Assembly: GCF_004770145.1 (NCBI RefSeq)
Contig: NZ_RQFW01000005.1
Coordinates: 62,001 to 126,000 of the forward strand
DNA length: 64,000 nt
From: Leptospira bourretii
Lineage (GTDB): Bacteria; Spirochaetota; Leptospiria; Leptospirales; Leptospiraceae
Direction: 5' to 3'
The position numbers and the translations under genes were made by a program. Of the stretch, positions 18,859 through 30,269 are shown one piece after another. A model generated the notes under the pieces. That model saw nothing but the letters and a program-made list of their open reading frames with translations, ran no database searches and was not told the origin of the DNA. Within the stretch, counting starts at the first letter, position 1. Every line of letters begins with the position of its first letter.

Positions 18859-19863
18859 AACTCTTTTCAAAATCACAGAAAACGCATCTCTTCCTTTTTG
18901 GTTGAGATGTGTTAAGTCAGCAAAATTCTGATACTCCTCTAAAAACACCGACTTAAAATCTAAGACTTTTACTTTCTTACGATTGGGATCTGTAGTAATT
19001 GTTTTAAAAAACTCATCTGCTACCAGGTTCGCCTTTGTTTTCTGAATATCCTTTTCCATTTTAGGTGAAAATGGAATCCGAAGGAATACTATCTCTAAAT
19101 TTTGTTTTTCCCAAAGGCGAACACATTCTAACCACAACTGAATGGATAAATCCCGCCTGCCTGCTAAGATCTGCGTATTTAAATTTGGAAAAACTTCTGA
19201 TTCTAATAATGTAGGATCATCACCAATCGATTTCCAAACCCAAGCACCTTGTTTGTTCTTTATGTTATCTTGAATGTACAAATACTCTTGTTTTCTTCTC
19301 GGGATATCATTTTGTGCGACCGGATCATACACCAAACGATTGATATTTGAACTAAGACCAAAATAAGGAAAAATTTTAACAATCAATTTCCAACTTAAAT
19401 CCGTTAGGTTAGAAAAGTATGCCTTCCTTAACAAAGGATGTGTGATCGTATATTTGGACAAATTTCCAAATGAATAAAACAATTGTCGGTTTGCATCGGT
19501 GACTGAGTTTTTACTCGTATTTAAGGGAGATAAATTTACATAAACTTTCTTTAGTTTAGGTAGTTTGTAGATAACATCTAAAGAATCGGAAAGGATACCT
19601 TCCGGTTGTTGACTCGGCTTCGGGAGGTATAAAACTTCTTCATTAGACAGCCCTTCTATTTCTGCAATTGTCTCAGGTGAAATCCCACTAACGATCTGAC
19701 TGTCCCCTAAAACCAGAACCTTTGCTTCCGTACGAATCGTACGTTCATTTGCAAAATACCAATACACAGAAGTTGTCTCACAGAACTGAATGATCCATTC
19801 TTCTGTCATATGCATAAAAAGAGAAATGGTCAAAAAGGTGATAAAAAAATAACGTAACTTCAT
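18820..19863 (-). CDS. SGNH-like membrane-anchored protein, DUF1574-like
   Basis: 347 aa with an N-terminal hydrophobic anchor (LRYFFITFLTISLFMHM) and a periplasmic SGNH-like domain. The Ser block reads VLVLGDSQIVSGISPETIA and the Asp-His block reads FADLTHLNQKGRDAFS. This resembles Leptospira DUF1574 proteins and the DltD/AlgX-type partners of MBOAT acyltransferases. It starts at ATG 19863, inside the end of the MBOAT gene (9 bp before its stop is complete), so the pair is coupled. Likely role: passing acyl groups from the MBOAT to a surface polymer. Confidence 0.75.
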   Translation of the reverse strand: MKLRYFFITFLTISLFMHMTEEWIIQFCETTSVYWYFANERTIRTEAKVLVLGDSQIVSGISPETIAEIEGLSNEEVLYLPKPSQQPEGILSDSLDVIYKLPKLKKVYVNLSPLNTSKNSVTDANRQLFYSFGNLSKYTITHPLLRKAYFSNLTDLSWKLIVKIFPYFGLSSNINRLVYDPVAQNDIPRRKQEYLYIQDNIKNKQGAWVWKSIGDDPTLLESEVFPNLNTQILAGRRDLSIQLWLECVRLWEKQNLEIVFLRIPFSPKMEKDIQKTKANLVADEFFKTITTDPNRKKVKVLDFKSVFLEEYQNFADLTHLNQKGRDAFSVILKRVLFDHAHSSSKGM

Positions 19864-19871
19864 AATGAATT

Positions 19872-21269
19872 CTAAAATTGAAAATAGAAAAAATCTTGTT
19901 TTCCAAACGGAGAAAATAATGAAAACCAAAGGAACAAAAAGAAAAAAATAAAAAGAAATGTATATGGCTTTGTGGAGATAAAAAAGTTCGGACGATCTGT
20001 ATCTTTTTTTTCCTGCCAAAAATCAAAAAGAATTAATGGCAATGCTGTCAAAAGGATCATCAAAGGTATGGAAGAAAGATTTGGTAAAGAAGATAAATTT
20101 TGTAATATTAAGATTGTTTCGGAGGGCGACTGAATCCGAAACAGTAACAAACCTAATGAAAAACTATAAAAAGTAAAAAAGACGCCTAGATGAGAAATAA
20201 AACCTATATTCTCTTTCACCAAACCGTAATGTTTTAGACAGCGATAGAGAACCAAACACAATCCTAAATACACTCCCCAAATTACAAATCCGTAACCTGC
20301 ACCATGCCAAATTCCGGCAAGAAACCAAACTACCATTAAGTTTGTATTTTCCCGAAGAAAACCATGACGGTTTCCACCTAACTTAATATAGACGTAATCT
20401 CGTAACCATGTCGAAAGAGAAATATGCCATTTGGACCAAAATTCAGATGGATTCGAAGAAAAAAAAGGCCTTTTAAAATTATTCATTAGCTGAAAGCCCA
20501 TCATCTCCGCAAGACCCATAGCACAAAGGGAATAACCAAAAAAATCCGCATACACCTGAAAAGCAATGACTGGTGCCACAATCCATAATATCCCAGGTTC
20601 CAAAGATTCAAAAGACGAAGCATGAATTTCTACATACCGGGAAAATGGATCAGCGATTGTGGATTTAATGAAAACCCCCCATAAAAATAACGATATGCCA
20701 TTCCATATCTTTTCTTTGGTGATGGTTTGTTCCGATTCTATCTGTGGGATTAGATTTCCTGGTCTTTCAATTGGCCCAAGAAGTAACAACGGGAAAAACA
20801 AATCATAAATTGCAAAAGTAAAAAAGTTTTTTGTAGGATTGATTCGTTTGTCATTAACTTCGATTAAGTAACTTATGTTATGGAATGTATAAAAAGAAAT
20901 TCCAATTGGTAAAATAATTTCAGGTTTCCAAACAATTCCAGGAAATCCAAAACTAATCTTTAAATCAGAAAACAACTGCCAAACAAACACAAAATATTTA
21001 AAAGCAGCAAGATAGAGTAAATTTGCACTTACACCAAATATAAATATTACCTTACGTTTTTGACCCAACTCATTTGCAAGGTATCTTGCCAAAGAGTAAT
21101 TAAAAATTACGGAAGTTAGCAGTAAAACGGTGGGTTTGATTCCCCACTGCGAATAAAAATATATTCCAAAGAAAAGAAGTAGGTATTTTCGAATTCGGTT
21201 AGAAACGAAATAGTAAATTAAATAAAAGAATATAAAATGGAAAAGAAAAGAAATCGAATTAAATAACAC
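19872..21269 (-). CDS. MBOAT-family O-acyltransferase (AlgI/DltB-like)
   Basis: 465-aa polytopic membrane protein. The MBOAT core is clear: FGYSLCAMGLAEMMGF, NNFKRPFFSSNPSEFWSKWHISLSTWLRDYVYIKLGGN in pieces, and the catalytic-His block FLAGIWHGAGYGFVIWG. These enzymes move acyl groups across the membrane for O-acetylation of alginate, teichoic acids or other glycans. Its SGNH neighbour downstream is the usual partner. Target glycan unknown. It begins 8 bp after the GAF protein. Confidence 0.92.
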   Translation of the reverse strand: MLFNSISFLFHFIFFYLIYYFVSNRIRKYLLLFFGIYFYSQWGIKPTVLLLTSVIFNYSLARYLANELGQKRKVIFIFGVSANLLYLAAFKYFVFVWQLFSDLKISFGFPGIVWKPEIILPIGISFYTFHNISYLIEVNDKRINPTKNFFTFAIYDLFFPLLLLGPIERPGNLIPQIESEQTITKEKIWNGISLFLWGVFIKSTIADPFSRYVEIHASSFESLEPGILWIVAPVIAFQVYADFFGYSLCAMGLAEMMGFQLMNNFKRPFFSSNPSEFWSKWHISLSTWLRDYVYIKLGGNRHGFLRENTNLMVVWFLAGIWHGAGYGFVIWGVYLGLCLVLYRCLKHYGLVKENIGFISHLGVFFTFYSFSLGLLLFRIQSPSETILILQNLSSLPNLSSIPLMILLTALPLILFDFWQEKKDTDRPNFFISTKPYTFLFIFFFLFLWFSLFSPFGKQDFFYFQF

Positions 21270-21277
21270 AAAGTTAC

Positions 21278-23494
21278 TTAGGCTTCTTCAACCATTTCCA
21301 AAAATTGATTTTTGTCCTTGGTGTCATCGGGATAAGACAAATTTAGAACCCGGTAAGTGGCACGAAACGAACCAATGATTGCTTCTTCTTTTTTTGCAAA
21401 AGAGGATTTGATTTTTTTGATAACAACCTCTGTTTCTTCTTTGTCTTTTCCATGAAGAACCATTGCAAATTTTCCTTGCCCAACTCTAGTAAAAAAGTCC
21501 AATTCCCCGATATGATCCATCATCGTTTTACGAAGAACGTCCGCATAACGAGCAAATGTTCCAGCCCCTACTAAATGAACCATTCTGGATACATTTTGAA
21601 TTTTGAATAAAGAAACGGTAAAATTCAAATTCATCTGAGAGGATTTTTCGATCTCGCTTAAAATTCGAGATTCTAAAGGGTTGAATGGATTTCTAAACAA
21701 CGCTTCTTTTTCTTGTAGAATCAAAAGATTAGCGAATACAGGAGCAGAAGTTTCAAGGAGAGCTACAGCAACATCCCTTGTTGTGTCTGTCCAAGCAGTA
21801 CCAGTCGAATGAACAACTACCATTCCCACAAGCCAATTGAGGTTGATAATGGGAAGGATAGTAAACTCGTTCATAATCCCTAACTCATCATTTGTAAAAA
21901 TAGATTTCAGCTCCGAGTCTTCTCTAAAATTTTCTAACTTATAAACACCAGGAACGTTGGATACCATCCCTACAATATCAGAGTCCTTACTTAGTTTAAA
22001 ATCTTTGGCTCTTTCCGGCAAAATAAAATTAGAACCAAACACGATATAGTCAGATCTGGTTTCCGAATCCAACACCAAAAAGGAAAACTGTTTTACGCCC
22101 AATTTGTTTTTAATGTTATCAATGAGAAGATCATAGGCTTCGTCCATTTTACGTACACGGGCGAATTCTCTTGCAGATTGTAAGACAGATTCATTGATTC
22201 CAATGACTTCTTTTGCTTGTACTAAATTGTCATTCATCAACTCAAATTCAGATACTCTTTCAAATACTGAACCTGCGATATCACCAACTATTTTTGCAAA
22301 TTCTAAATCATCGGTGATATATTCTTCCCCATTGATCAGTTTACCAAGAGACAATACTCCAAAACACTTTTGCCCGTGCCGAATGGGAACAAGGATTTCA
22401 GAACCCATTTCATTTAATAAATTTAATTCTCTGTTGGGCAAACGAGACGATTTAAATTCGCCTGCATAAATAACAGTTTCAGAATCAGAAATACGAGAAT
22501 AGATTTCATCGTTTGGAGAAAGATACCAAGAATCCTTAGATGGAATTCCTTGTGCAGCAACAGCTTCCCATTTCGGATTTTTGGGGTTCGTTGAAGTTAA
22601 GACAACAACTGAATTGCAACCTACTTGTCCAATTAAACTATAAACTAAGTTATCAAAGTAATCAGAAAATTCTTTGGATGAAGCAATTTCCTTGGTGATT
22701 TCAAAGATGGCTTGGTAATTTTCGATTCGTTTTTTGGAGGCAAGATGATAAGACATTGGTGCAGTTCCAAAGTCAGACTCGTCATCAAATAATACATCTT
22801 CGCCGATCGGAGCTGGATCATCCTTTGTTTGTCTTAGCGGCTGCTTTGCAGCTTCCCTCTTTGCATCGTTTTCCCACTCATCAAAAATGTTTACTTCTGG
22901 AAGTGGGGCATCGGGTTCTGCAATATCATCATGATAATCACGATCAATTAAATCATCACCAAACTCTGGTTCGTTTGCCTTTGTTGGTTCAGGAGTTGGT
23001 GTTGGTTCTGGTGTTTCTGGAGATTCCGCTTCAAGTTCAGGTAATGGCTCTTCATCGGTAGGCAAATCAAAATCTAAATCTGGCTCTACTAAAGACTCGG
23101 AATCTTCGTCTGAGATTGGCTGGTAATCATTCGGACCATTTTCTAAATCATTTTCTAATTGTGGGAGAGGGTTTTCATCCCATTCTTCATCCGCCAAGTC
23201 ACCAAAATCGGCGTCGGTCAACTCAGGTATATCACTTAGATCAAACTCTTCTTCTCCATCGGGATTTGGAAGATCACCAATTTCTGTAGCCAGAGTATCT
23301 GGAAAACTATCGTCTAACCATTCTGAGTCGGAATCTGCAATTGGAACCGAGTCTATGATAGGAGATTCTGGTTCTTCTCGAAAGTGTTCTGCCTTTTTCA
23401 ATAAAGACGGCTTGTCTTGGGAATTTGTTTGCGATTTTGGAGTCTGGGAACCCGAAGTCTTTTTAATTTCTTCGGCTCTATCGAGAAGTCCCAC
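21278..23494 (-). CDS. Acidic GAF-domain protein with a degenerate GGDEF-like C-terminus
   Basis: 738 aa. Residues 1-250 are Asp/Glu/Pro-rich and open with two similar short motifs (LLDRAEEIKK and LLKKAEHFRE). A GAF domain spans about 265-425 (FEITKEIASS ... VLSLGKLINGEEY), followed by a helical linker and a second GAF-like domain at about 440-595. The last 140 residues fold like GGDEF, but the signature reads RVGQGKFAMVL in place of R-GGDEFA--L, so diguanylate cyclase activity is unlikely. Start is GTG 23494, one base after the previous stop. Probable cytoplasmic signalling scaffold. Confidence 0.72.
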   Translation of the reverse strand: MGLLDRAEEIKKTSGSQTPKSQTNSQDKPSLLKKAEHFREEPESPIIDSVPIADSDSEWLDDSFPDTLATEIGDLPNPDGEEEFDLSDIPELTDADFGDLADEEWDENPLPQLENDLENGPNDYQPISDEDSESLVEPDLDFDLPTDEEPLPELEAESPETPEPTPTPEPTKANEPEFGDDLIDRDYHDDIAEPDAPLPEVNIFDEWENDAKREAAKQPLRQTKDDPAPIGEDVLFDDESDFGTAPMSYHLASKKRIENYQAIFEITKEIASSKEFSDYFDNLVYSLIGQVGCNSVVVLTSTNPKNPKWEAVAAQGIPSKDSWYLSPNDEIYSRISDSETVIYAGEFKSSRLPNRELNLLNEMGSEILVPIRHGQKCFGVLSLGKLINGEEYITDDLEFAKIVGDIAGSVFERVSEFELMNDNLVQAKEVIGINESVLQSAREFARVRKMDEAYDLLIDNIKNKLGVKQFSFLVLDSETRSDYIVFGSNFILPERAKDFKLSKDSDIVGMVSNVPGVYKLENFREDSELKSIFTNDELGIMNEFTILPIINLNWLVGMVVVHSTGTAWTDTTRDVAVALLETSAPVFANLLILQEKEALFRNPFNPLESRILSEIEKSSQMNLNFTVSLFKIQNVSRMVHLVGAGTFARYADVLRKTMMDHIGELDFFTRVGQGKFAMVLHGKDKEETEVVIKKIKSSFAKKEEAIIGSFRATYRVLNLSYPDDTKDKNQFLEMVEEA

Positions 23495-23495
23495 T

Positions 23496-25706
23496 TTATA
23501 ACTCCAATTCTTTCATCATTTTTTTGTATAACTCGAAGTATTGTGATTTCGAGAACTCTCTGATGACCTCGTCAGGAAGATTACCAAGGAGGTTGTCTAA
23601 ATATCCTAGAACCTTTTTGCGATCTCCAACAGATAAGTTTTCACCACCTGCATCAGCAAACGCATCTTCTGCGGAAGATCGTTTTTCTTCTGGCGCTGAT
23701 ACATCGGATTTACGGAGTTCTTCCAATGGAGAAAGTTTTCCCTCCATTGCATATTCATCTAAATCAACTTCAAATTCTTCTGAGTCATCGCTTGCAAGTG
23801 TTGGTGTTCTTGTATCTTTTGTTAGGTCAGGAACTGATAAATCAAAACTATCATCAACGGCCGAATCAGAAGTGAAATCACCAAAATCCATTTCGGCTTC
23901 GTGTTCTACTAGATCATCTTCATCACCAATCTGTTCGGATAAAGAAAATTCTTCTTCGATTGGAAGATCTGCAATATCATCCAATCCTTCTCCTGGAAGT
24001 TCTTCACCAAGAATTTCATCTAAACTTTCTGGTGAAAGAGTGATATCTTCCTCTTCTATATCTTCTTCTTCAGCGGCAGTGATGTTTTCTAATTCCTCCA
24101 TCGATAAAGCGATGGATTCGTCTTCTTCATCTTCTCCCATCAAATCGGATTTTGGAGTGAGTTCTTCTTCGTACGGGAGTGGTGCCCTATCAAAACTATC
24201 AACAAGTTCTTCTTCCGAACTTTCTTCCGTATCAGAAGCAGAAGCAATGGATTCCAATTCTTCCATGGAAAGAGCAATCGGACCTTCGTCTTCTTCCTCA
24301 GAAGATTCAAATCCTTCCATCTGGCCTTCAAGACCTTCAAGAGAACTTTCTTCTTCAATTTCGGATTCGTTTTCTCCTAAATCAAAACCAAAGTCATCGC
24401 CAAGATCTGTTTCTAATTCATCAGATTCTTCAATATCAAAACTTACGGAATCATCAGACTCTTCGATTGGATCACTCGCAATGATATTTCCTAATTCATC
24501 TGGACTTAAGGTAATGGATTCATCTTCTATTTCTTCGTTTAAGATGTCGGAAGTTGGTTCTTCAAAGTCCTCTTCAACGGCTTCGCCAGAAATATTTTCT
24601 AACTCTTCTAAAGATAATGTAAGAGGACCTTCATCCTCTTCTTCTTGCAACGTAGGTTCTTCTTCAGGTGTTTCAAATTCACCACCTAACAAATCAAATC
24701 CGCTGTCGTCATCAGAGAAACTTGGTAACTCAGATTCTTCATCTGATGTTAAAAATTCTTCTTCAGAACCTAATGTTTCTTCTAAACTGGCTTCTCCACC
24801 GGCTCCAAGTATACTTCCAAGTTCTTCATCAGATAAAGTAAGATTTTCGTCTTCTTTGGTTTGACCAAACAATTCTTCTTCTTCTGGATCCACAAGAGGT
24901 TTGAATTCACTGTCCCCTTCTTCATTTCCAGGACCTAAATCATCTTTAGGTATAAACGAATCTTCATCATGATCGGTTAAATCAAACTGTGGTTTCCCTT
25001 CTTCATCGAAAGTAAGGTTTGTATCAATTTCCGAATCGTCTAAGTCTAAATCAAGATCGGAATGTTCATCGATTAGATCATTTTCATGATCTTCTTCACC
25101 AAACTGAGGACGTTCTGGTTCCCCTAAATGATCTTCTTCTTCCAAATTCCCTGTGATGTTTTCTAGTTCTTCTAGAGAAAGTGAAATTGGGCCATCTTCT
25201 TCCTCTTCTAAATCCTGTTTGGATTTTTTAGAAGTTAGGATTCCATCTTCACCATTAAGAATTGATTCAATTTCTTTATCCAGGTCGATTAAATCATCAT
25301 CGAACTCTAATTCAAGGTCTTCATCATCAATATCGTTATGTGTTTGTTTGGCGGGAGTTTTTGGTTTTTGGTTTTCTGACTCTTCTTCGTAGTCAGAAAA
25401 ATCAGCATGAATGTCTTCATCATGCAAAATGGGGTCTTCTTCCCCAAGTAAATTTAAATCAGAATCTAAATCTATATCTAATAAATCATCATAGGAATCG
25501 GAGGAAGCAACCATGTCCGAAATGGAATCGTCTTCATCATCAAAAGCGGAGATATCATCTAGGTTTGGGGCTTCGATTCCAGGTGAAACATCCAAATCAT
25601 CATCACCCATATCAAAATCATCCAAATCCAAAGAAAACGAGTCTTCATCGAGTATAGGTTCGATGTTTTCTAGATCTTCGTTTTTATTCTGTTCTTGATC
25701 CGCCAT
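23496..25706 (-). CDS. Very acidic repeat protein with seven LS-x-EEL-x-NI motifs
   Basis: 736 aa, extremely rich in Asp, Glu and Ser, no signal peptide. Seven spaced copies of a short motif are embedded in acidic filler: SLSLEELENITG, TLSDEELGSILG, TLSLEELENISG, TLSPDELGNIIA, ALSMEELESIAS, ALSMEELENITA and TLSPESLDEILG. The last 80 residues are different and less acidic, ending LGYLDNLLGNLPDEVIREF then YFELYKKMMKELEL, probably a small folded helical domain. ATG at 25706 lies 9 bp after the SLBB gene. I do not recognise the family. The motif looks like a multivalent helix-binding ligand. Confidence 0.75.
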   Translation of the reverse strand: MADQEQNKNEDLENIEPILDEDSFSLDLDDFDMGDDDLDVSPGIEAPNLDDISAFDDEDDSISDMVASSDSYDDLLDIDLDSDLNLLGEEDPILHDEDIHADFSDYEEESENQKPKTPAKQTHNDIDDEDLELEFDDDLIDLDKEIESILNGEDGILTSKKSKQDLEEEEDGPISLSLEELENITGNLEEEDHLGEPERPQFGEEDHENDLIDEHSDLDLDLDDSEIDTNLTFDEEGKPQFDLTDHDEDSFIPKDDLGPGNEEGDSEFKPLVDPEEEELFGQTKEDENLTLSDEELGSILGAGGEASLEETLGSEEEFLTSDEESELPSFSDDDSGFDLLGGEFETPEEEPTLQEEEDEGPLTLSLEELENISGEAVEEDFEEPTSDILNEEIEDESITLSPDELGNIIASDPIEESDDSVSFDIEESDELETDLGDDFGFDLGENESEIEEESSLEGLEGQMEGFESSEEEDEGPIALSMEELESIASASDTEESSEEELVDSFDRAPLPYEEELTPKSDLMGEDEEDESIALSMEELENITAAEEEDIEEEDITLSPESLDEILGEELPGEGLDDIADLPIEEEFSLSEQIGDEDDLVEHEAEMDFGDFTSDSAVDDSFDLSVPDLTKDTRTPTLASDDSEEFEVDLDEYAMEGKLSPLEELRKSDVSAPEEKRSSAEDAFADAGGENLSVGDRKKVLGYLDNLLGNLPDEVIREFSKSQYFELYKKMMKELEL
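24009..25195 (-). repeat. Seven-copy protein-level repeat inside the acidic gene
   Basis: Copies lie near 25154-25195, 24809-24850, 24590-24630, 24480-24521, 24241-24282, 24079-24120 and 24009-24050. Each encodes [S/T/A]-L-S-x-E/D-E-L-x-[NS]-I, mostly preceded by an acidic run and G-P or E-S. Spacing between copies is irregular, so this is a set of short linear motifs rather than a tandem array. Confidence 0.7.
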
Positions 25707-25715
25707 TCGCCTCGA

Positions 25716-26012
25716 TTACCGTTTTCCCAAATTTAGTACCTGGCCATCCTCTAACGGCTGTTCCAAGATACTGTCCTCCATTTTGATTTGCGCTCCGGGT
25801 ACGTATCCACCCGCCATTTCAATCAAATCCTTTCCATTTGAACCCGCTTCCAATGAATAAAATCCGGGATTCAATACGGGTCCCTCAATTCTAACACGAA
25901 TCGGCTCTTCAGAATAGATTCTTTTTCGCAAATCAGGGTTTTCCTTTAAGTAATAGAATCCGGCAAATAGTATCGTTACCAATACAGAACGTCGAATCCA
26001 ATCTATAGCCAA
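25716..26012 (-). CDS. Small membrane-anchored SLBB-domain protein
   Basis: 98 aa: an N-terminal membrane helix (RRSVLVTILFAGFYYL), then one SLBB-type beta-grasp domain. The domain shows VRIEGPVLNPGFYSLEAGSNGKDLIEMAGGYVPGA in pieces, matching the V-G-V--PG-Y-l then aGG pattern of polysaccharide-export proteins and ComEA-related proteins. The domain faces the periplasm if the helix is a signal anchor. It is the first gene of a five-gene run and sits 48 bp after atpC, so read-through from the ATP synthase operon is possible. Confidence 0.75.
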   Translation of the reverse strand: MAIDWIRRSVLVTILFAGFYYLKENPDLRKRIYSEEPIRVRIEGPVLNPGFYSLEAGSNGKDLIEMAGGYVPGAQIKMEDSILEQPLEDGQVLNLGKR

Positions 26013-26059
26013 AGGAAATCCCCCTCTGGTTTATTTTCGGCAAGAAGGGGGGAAAAAAA

Positions 26060-26440
26060 TTAACGTTCGTGCAGTAAAATGCGAACTTTTGCTTTCTTTA
26101 GTAGAATTTCTTTGTCTTTGGAAATGGGAAGGGCTTCCGCTTCCTCTAGGAGTTCTACCGCGTGGTCATGGGACAAATCGTCTTCAGAATCCCCACCTTC
26201 GGTGAGAACTCTGATTTGGTCATTTCTCACTTCGCAGAATCCTCCATCGATGGCGATTCGGAACTCTTTTCCAGCTGTATGCAATTTGATCAGCCCAAAA
26301 TCGAGTTGGGAGACAAGAGTTGCATGGCCTGGTAAAATTCCAAAATAACCGACAGAACCAGGCAAAATCACAGATTCTGCCTTGCCCTGGTAAAGGATTT
26401 TGTCAGGAGAGATGACTGTTAAAGTCAGTTCTTTACTCAT
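26060..26440 (-). CDS. atpC: ATP synthase F1 epsilon subunit
   Basis: 126 aa. The beta-sandwich domain starts LTVISPDKILYQGKAESVILPGSVGYFGILPGHA, given here in part as the family block GYFGILPGHATLVSQLDFG, followed by the FCEVRNDQIRVLTE strand and a C-terminal helical hairpin (residues about 90-126). Regulates the F1 motor and links gamma to the c-ring. Last gene of the atp operon, 5 bp after atpD. Confidence 0.95.
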   Translation of the reverse strand: MSKELTLTVISPDKILYQGKAESVILPGSVGYFGILPGHATLVSQLDFGLIKLHTAGKEFRIAIDGGFCEVRNDQIRVLTEGGDSEDDLSHDHAVELLEEAEALPISKDKEILLKKAKVRILLHER

Positions 26441-26445
26441 CCGAA

Positions 26446-27873
<1,428 letters not shown>

Positions 27874-28743
27874 TTAGGAGATGGCTTCCGCTCCCCCTAC
27901 GATTTCTGAAATTTCCTGTGTAATTTTTGCCTGACGAACTCGGTTGTAACCGCGAGTAAGAAGTTTGATCATCTCACCTGCTGCGTCTGTCGCCGCTTTC
28001 ATCGCCACTCTTCGTGCAATGTGTTCGGATGCTACCGACTCCAAAATGATCTTAACAAAAGTTGTTTTGATCACCATTGGTAGAAGGTTCTCCAAAATTG
28101 TTTTTGGATCCGGTTCATACAATACTTCCGGGCCAGAAGAACCTTTAGAACTTGTATCCTCCATAGATAATGGAAGAACAGTTGTTATTTCCGGAGATTG
28201 AGTTGCTGCCGAATAATAGTGAGTGGAAATAATTTCAACAGAATCCACTGATTCATTTGCAAAACGTTCCATAAAGTAAGAAGCAAGATCGTTTGCTTCT
28301 TTACTGCCTGCTTTATCATCAATATTGGTATGTGTTGTTACCAACTCAACCTTTGCAAATTTAAAGAAAGCAATGGCTTTTTTTCCTGCAGCGTGGACTT
28401 CTACTTCCACACCTTTTGACTTCAATTCTTCGATACGGTTTTTGACCATACGAAGAAGATTGGAGTTAAAGCCACCGCATAACCCACGGTTTGCGGCAAT
28501 TGCAAGGATAGCGACTTTTCGGATTTTGTCCGGCTTCCTTAAGTAAGGGCTGTGAATGATCCCAGCAAGGCTAGACAAAGAAGACACCAACTCACGTGTT
28601 AAGTCAGCGTATGGTTTTGCCGCATTCACTTTGTTAGTGGCTTTTTTTGCCTTAGCCGTGGAGACCATCTCCATGGTTCGAGTGATTTTTCTCGTGTTTT
28701 TAACCGAGTTAATCCTCTTTTTTATCTCACGCGGTGTCGCCAA
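27874..28743 (-). CDS. atpG: ATP synthase F1 gamma subunit
   Basis: 289 aa rotor shaft. The N-terminal coiled-coil helix begins [20 protein letters not shown] and carries the [10 protein letters not shown] motif; the C-terminal helix carries [21 protein letters not shown] and ends [18 protein letters not shown]. Middle Rossmann-like part includes [13 protein letters not shown]. Lies 11 bp after atpA. Confidence 0.97.
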   Translation of the reverse strand: MATPREIKKRINSVKNTRKITRTMEMVSTAKAKKATNKVNAAKPYADLTRELVSSLSSLAGIIHSPYLRKPDKIRKVAILAIAANRGLCGGFNSNLLRMVKNRIEELKSKGVEVEVHAAGKKAIAFFKFAKVELVTTHTNIDDKAGSKEANDLASYFMERFANESVDSVEIISTHYYSAATQSPEITTVLPLSMEDTSSKGSSGPEVLYEPDPKTILENLLPMVIKTTFVKIILESVASEHIARRVAMKAATDAAGEMIKLLTRGYNRVRQAKITQEISEIVGGAEAIS

Positions 28744-28754
28744 GATCTTTCCCC

Positions 28755-30269
28755 TTAGTTATTCTTTGCTAAAAAATGTTCAACAATCGATTTGATTGTT
28801 TTTTGCAGAGCTGCTTCTTGTTTTACTTCTTTTGCAGTTCTGATTTCTTCCAATACTTCTGGGTGTTGTTCTCTCATTGTTTTCAAAAGGAAGGCTTCGA
28901 ATTCTCTTACTTTTGCAGTAGGAATTGTATCCATAAAACCTTTTGTTACTGCGAAGATCGAAATCACTTGTTCTTCCACTGGATTTGGTGAGTTATTTGG
29001 TTGTTTGAGAATTTCAAGAACTCGGTAACCACGATCAAGCTGAGCTTGTGTGACTGGATCTAGTTCAGTTCCCAACTGTGCAAACGCTTCCAAGTCACGG
29101 AACTGAGCGAGGTCGGACTTGAGAGTTCCCGCTACTTTTTTCATCGCTTTGATTTGTGCTGCAGATCCAACCCGTGATACAGAAATCCCCACATCCACCG
29201 CAGGGCGAAGACCCGATGCAAATAGGTTGGATTGAAGGTAAATCTGACCATCCGTGATGGAAATTACGTTTGTAGGAATGTAGGCAGATACTTCCCCTTC
29301 TTGTGTTTCGATGATAGGAAGAGCTGTCATTGACCCACCACCAAATTTATCATCAAGTTTCGCTGCTCTTTCAAGGAGGCGAGAGTGAAGGTAAAATACG
29401 TCCCCAGGGTATGCTTCACGACCTGGTGGGCGGCGAAGGAGGAGTGACATTTGTCGGTAAGCTACGGCTTGTTTGGAAAGGTCATCATATACAACAAGTG
29501 TTGCTTTTCCTTCTTCATACATAAAGTATTCAGCCATTGTCGCACCAGAATAAGGTGCAATGTATAACATTGGGGCAGGTTCCGATGCGTTAGCCGATAC
29601 AATGATCGTATACTCAAGAGCACCTTTTTCGCGTAACATTTCGATGGTGGAAGCAACAGTAGATGCTTTTTGTCCAATCGCTACGTAAACGCAGATCACA
29701 CCTTTACCTTTTTGGTTGATGATGGTGTCGATCGCGATGGAAGTTTTTCCTGTTCCGCGGTCACCGATGATGAGCTCTCTTTGTCCACGTCCAATCGGGA
29801 TCATTGCATCAATTGCTTTGATACCAGTTTGCATTGGTTCATGAACCGATTTTCTCATCGCAATTCCAGGAGCTGGTGACTCAACTGGTCTTGTTTTTTT
29901 AGCGTTCAGAGGTCCTTTCCCGTCGATCACTTCCCCGAGTGGGTTAAGAACACGACCGAGAAGTTCTGGTCCTACTGGAACTTCGAAGATCTTTCCTACA
30001 CGTTTAACGGAAAAACCTTCTTCAATTTTAATATAATCACCAAAGATTACAACCCCGACGGAGTTTTCTTCTAAGTTGAATGCTTGTCCTCGAACTCCGT
30101 TTTGGAATTCAACAAGCTCTCCTGACATTACGTTTGTGAGTCCGTAAACTCTCGCAATCCCGTCCCCTACTTCGAGAACCGTTCCAACTTCTTCAACTTG
30201 AAGGTCTTTTTTGAAGTTTTTAATTTCTTGTTTTAGTACCGACGTTACTTCGTCTGTTTTAATTTTCAT
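28755..30269 (-). CDS. atpA: ATP synthase F1 alpha subunit
   Basis: 504 aa. P-loop [15 protein letters not shown], the [10 protein letters not shown] motif, [33 protein letters not shown] in parts with the arginine block RRPPGREA, and [10 protein letters not shown] with the arginine finger are present. Non-catalytic nucleotide-binding partner of beta. The ATG overlaps the atpH stop by 4 bp. Confidence 0.98.
   Translation of the reverse strand: MKIKTDEVTSVLKQEIKNFKKDLQVEEVGTVLEVGDGIARVYGLTNVMSGELVEFQNGVRGQAFNLEENSVGVVIFGDYIKIEEGFSVKRVGKIFEVPVGPELLGRVLNPLGEVIDGKGPLNAKKTRPVESPAPGIAMRKSVHEPMQTGIKAIDAMIPIGRGQRELIIGDRGTGKTSIAIDTIINQKGKGVICVYVAIGQKASTVASTIEMLREKGALEYTIIVSANASEPAPMLYIAPYSGATMAEYFMYEEGKATLVVYDDLSKQAVAYRQMSLLLRRPPGREAYPGDVFYLHSRLLERAAKLDDKFGGGSMTALPIIETQEGEVSAYIPTNVISITDGQIYLQSNLFASGLRPAVDVGISVSRVGSAAQIKAMKKVAGTLKSDLAQFRDLEAFAQLGTELDPVTQAQLDRGYRVLEILKQPNNSPNPVEEQVISIFAVTKGFMDTIPTAKVREFEAFLLKTMREQHPEVLEEIRTAKEVKQEAALQKTIKSIVEHFLAKNN

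Noticed and set aside
23524..24864. Long Ser-rich open frame (446 aa) on the plus strand
   Set aside because: It is the antisense of the acidic gene: Asp/Glu codons read backwards give Ser-rich frames. No ribosome site and low-complexity product.
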